Shown: in pieces, positions 62,138 through 64,000 of the stretch
Position numbering within the stretch: the stretch's first letter is position 1
Layout of the letters: each line of letters opens with the position of its first letter
Origin: Megamerina dolium
Lineage: Eukaryota; Arthropoda; Insecta; Diptera; Megamerinidae
Reading direction: 5' to 3'
Assembly: GCA_963854835.1 (NCBI GenBank)
Contig: OY978525.1
Location: 118,604,120 to 118,668,119 of the forward strand
Length of the DNA: 64,000 nucleotides
Position numbers and translations under genes: made by a program
The notes under the pieces: generated by a model
The model's input: only the letters and a program-made list of their open reading frames with translations
Databases searched by the model: none
What the model was told of the DNA's origin: nothing

Positions 62138-64000
62138 ACCAAAGCTAACCTAAAAGTTTATAAACGAATTGTGATATTATTCTTCATGAGTTGTTAATAA
62201 AAGAAGAAGAATAAAAAAATAATATTCATGTCGATAAAATTAATAGAACAATTCAATTTTTAAGTAAATTAATAATATGATAAATAAATGAATGACAAAT
62301 CACAATTTTAATCCTAAAATAAATATATCGTACAACAATAATACATGTGTGATGAAGTAAGCAACAGCAACAATAATTATACATATCTGTTTTGTGTTTA
62401 TTTTCCTTTACTTTGGTGATGATACTATAAATAAATCTTTAGCACCGTGTGAATATGTGTGAAAAAACAAAAAACAAAAAACAAAAACAAAAATAAAAAA
62501 TGTGCGAATGAGCAAATTTTTATTTTTTTGTTTTTTGAGATTTTATTTTTGTTCCCTGTGATTTCAATTGAAATGCTTACAAATAAAATGTTAGTAGGAG
62601 AAAGAAAAAAAAAATAAATTTATTAATAAATTTTTTATTTTTCATATCATATACCATAAGATTATGAACATCTCTTTTTGTTTTTTTTTTTTTTTTTTTT
62701 TGATAGTTTTCAGCAAAAGATTTTTCTTATTTTAGAAAAAAACAAAAAACAAAGACAATCTTCCAACTGTTAGATATTTGTCAGCTTGTGAGTGTTTTCT
62801 ATCCTCTTACATTCGAAATGACATTTAGGCTTTGACGTTTCTCTGCTATGAATTTAGCTATAAAATTTTCACTAAGATTTTTTTTTTTTTTTTTCAAATT
62901 TTACATAATCATCGAAAAAGAATTTTTTTTTTAATTTAATTTTTATTTCTAACAAATACTTATATACACTATATATATTTTATACACATTAGCATAATGA
63001 TTGTTGCATTTTATAAACTTACATTTGTTGTATTTGAAAATTATACCAAATTATTTTATCCTTGAAACGTTGATGCTGCAAAATGAAACGCATCTAAAAT
63101 GCGCTTCCTTCGATTATGTTTAATATATTTTTTATTATATTTCTATGTAGAAACAATTGCAATTACAAAATTATTATATTTTGCATACACACACACACCT
63201 TCGCACCTTGATATTGAAAGAAAAAAAAAAATATGGAAAAAATTTTACTAAATTAATAAATAAATTTTATTAATTTTATTTGCAATTTTTTGCAATAATG
63301 ATACGCTTGAACGCACTAAAAATGATCTTTCAATCTAAATAAGAAATATATGATACGATATGATGCACACACGCACACAAAACGCTAAACAAAAAACAAA
63401 CAAAAATTAAATGAAAATTAAAAAAAAAAATTTCGGAACGTCACTAATCACAATCGGCACGTAATGTCACGCAATGTAATCGTATTGAAGATCGCGTTGA
63501 AGAAAAAAATGAACAAAAAAAAAAAAAGACACGAAAATATTTAATCCACCAGCGCATTACCCAAAAGTACGTCCACTCGCGGTCGTTCGTCTAATAAAAA
63601 TGAATTTTCCCCTTCTTTGAAAATGAAACAAATCGCATGAATAACACGCTAATGAATAAAATGTACAAAAACATAAAAAAAAAAAAACAAAATGATGCTG
63701 CGACTTGTTGAAGAATTTTTTTTTTTTTTTGTTTTGGGAAAACGACTTTCTGAATTTATGTCGGTATATCTTTGAATGTTTGAAAAATTCTACATGGTAT
63801 GGGTGCTATAATATTTTCTTATTTTCTATTTTATACATTTTACTTTTCTACTCCACTCACTCTCGCCATATACACATATTTACTCTCTCTTGGGCATAAA
63901 CGTACACAATTTTTGGCATATAAAATATATTTTTGCCAATGCTGCTATTTTTCTTATTTATTTATTAATAATTGTTATTATAATGTGGGTATAAAAGAAA

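Larger units (their letters stand above)
49978..64000. other. region upstream of Vha100
   Basis: No supported host coding exon. Besides the repeats listed separately, the stretches at 50.3-50.9, 51.3-52.4, 54.0-55.7, 56.2-58.0, 59.4-60.2 and 62.2-63.4 kb are AT-rich with homopolymers and CT/TG runs, and nothing further can be supported. The segment 63.43-63.61 kb is noticeably richer in CG dinucleotides. Confidence 0.6.

Overview
This is an AT-rich insect nuclear genome window. GT-AG introns, dense simple repeats, many decayed mariner copies and the close fit of its two host genes to fly proteins point to a higher dipteran, plausibly a tephritid fruit fly. The species cannot be fixed from the sequence alone.

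Two host genes are supported, both on the minus strand. The first fills about 2.08-32.92 kb. It is a TRIM/NHL protein of the thin (tn, also called abba; TRIM32-like) type. Eleven coding exons join without a single phase conflict into a 1358-residue protein: RING, B-box, coiled coil, a long low-complexity middle and six NHL repeats. Two alternative 3' ends are visible. At 24287 the fourth coding exon can either splice at a strong donor or read on through an Asn- and Glu-rich tail to a stop at 23747, giving a 753-residue form without NHL. A short coding-like exon at 15082-15181, phase-matched to the exon at 17655, would give an 855-residue form, also without NHL. The second gene, at 47.38-49.98 kb, is a two-exon V-ATPase subunit a (Vha100 family, 843 residues). 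The tn start codon sits 6 bases inside a splice acceptor, so at least one 5' UTR exon lies further upstream, and the Vha100 gene may be nested in a tn intron.

Everything else is intron or intergenic DNA filled with repeats. Seven mariner-type copies are recognisable (3.3, 10.5, 12.6, 21.7, 26.0, 28.1 and 45.8 kb), with an eighth of a different lineage at 36.4 kb. A DD37D-type Tc1/mariner relative lies at 58.2 kb. Non-LTR RNase H fragments lie at 42.9, 55.8 and 61.0 kb, a tRNA-derived SINE at 61.3 kb and a pair of hAT-type MITEs at 60.3 and 62.0 kb. Other inverted-repeat elements lie at 8.6, 21.0-23.2, 39.6 and 53.2 kb. Tandem arrays have unit lengths of about 310 bp (0.3-1.05 kb), 255 bp (14.1 kb), 237 bp (31.5-32.7 kb), 75 bp (51.0 kb), 21 bp (52.4 kb) and 17 bp (16.0 kb). 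None of the transposase genes is intact.

I found no convincing new multi-gene system. The strongest leads are the two predicted NHL-less tn isoforms, the 237-bp array between the two RING exons, the in-frame 75-bp triplication, and several inverted-repeat elements whose families I cannot name.
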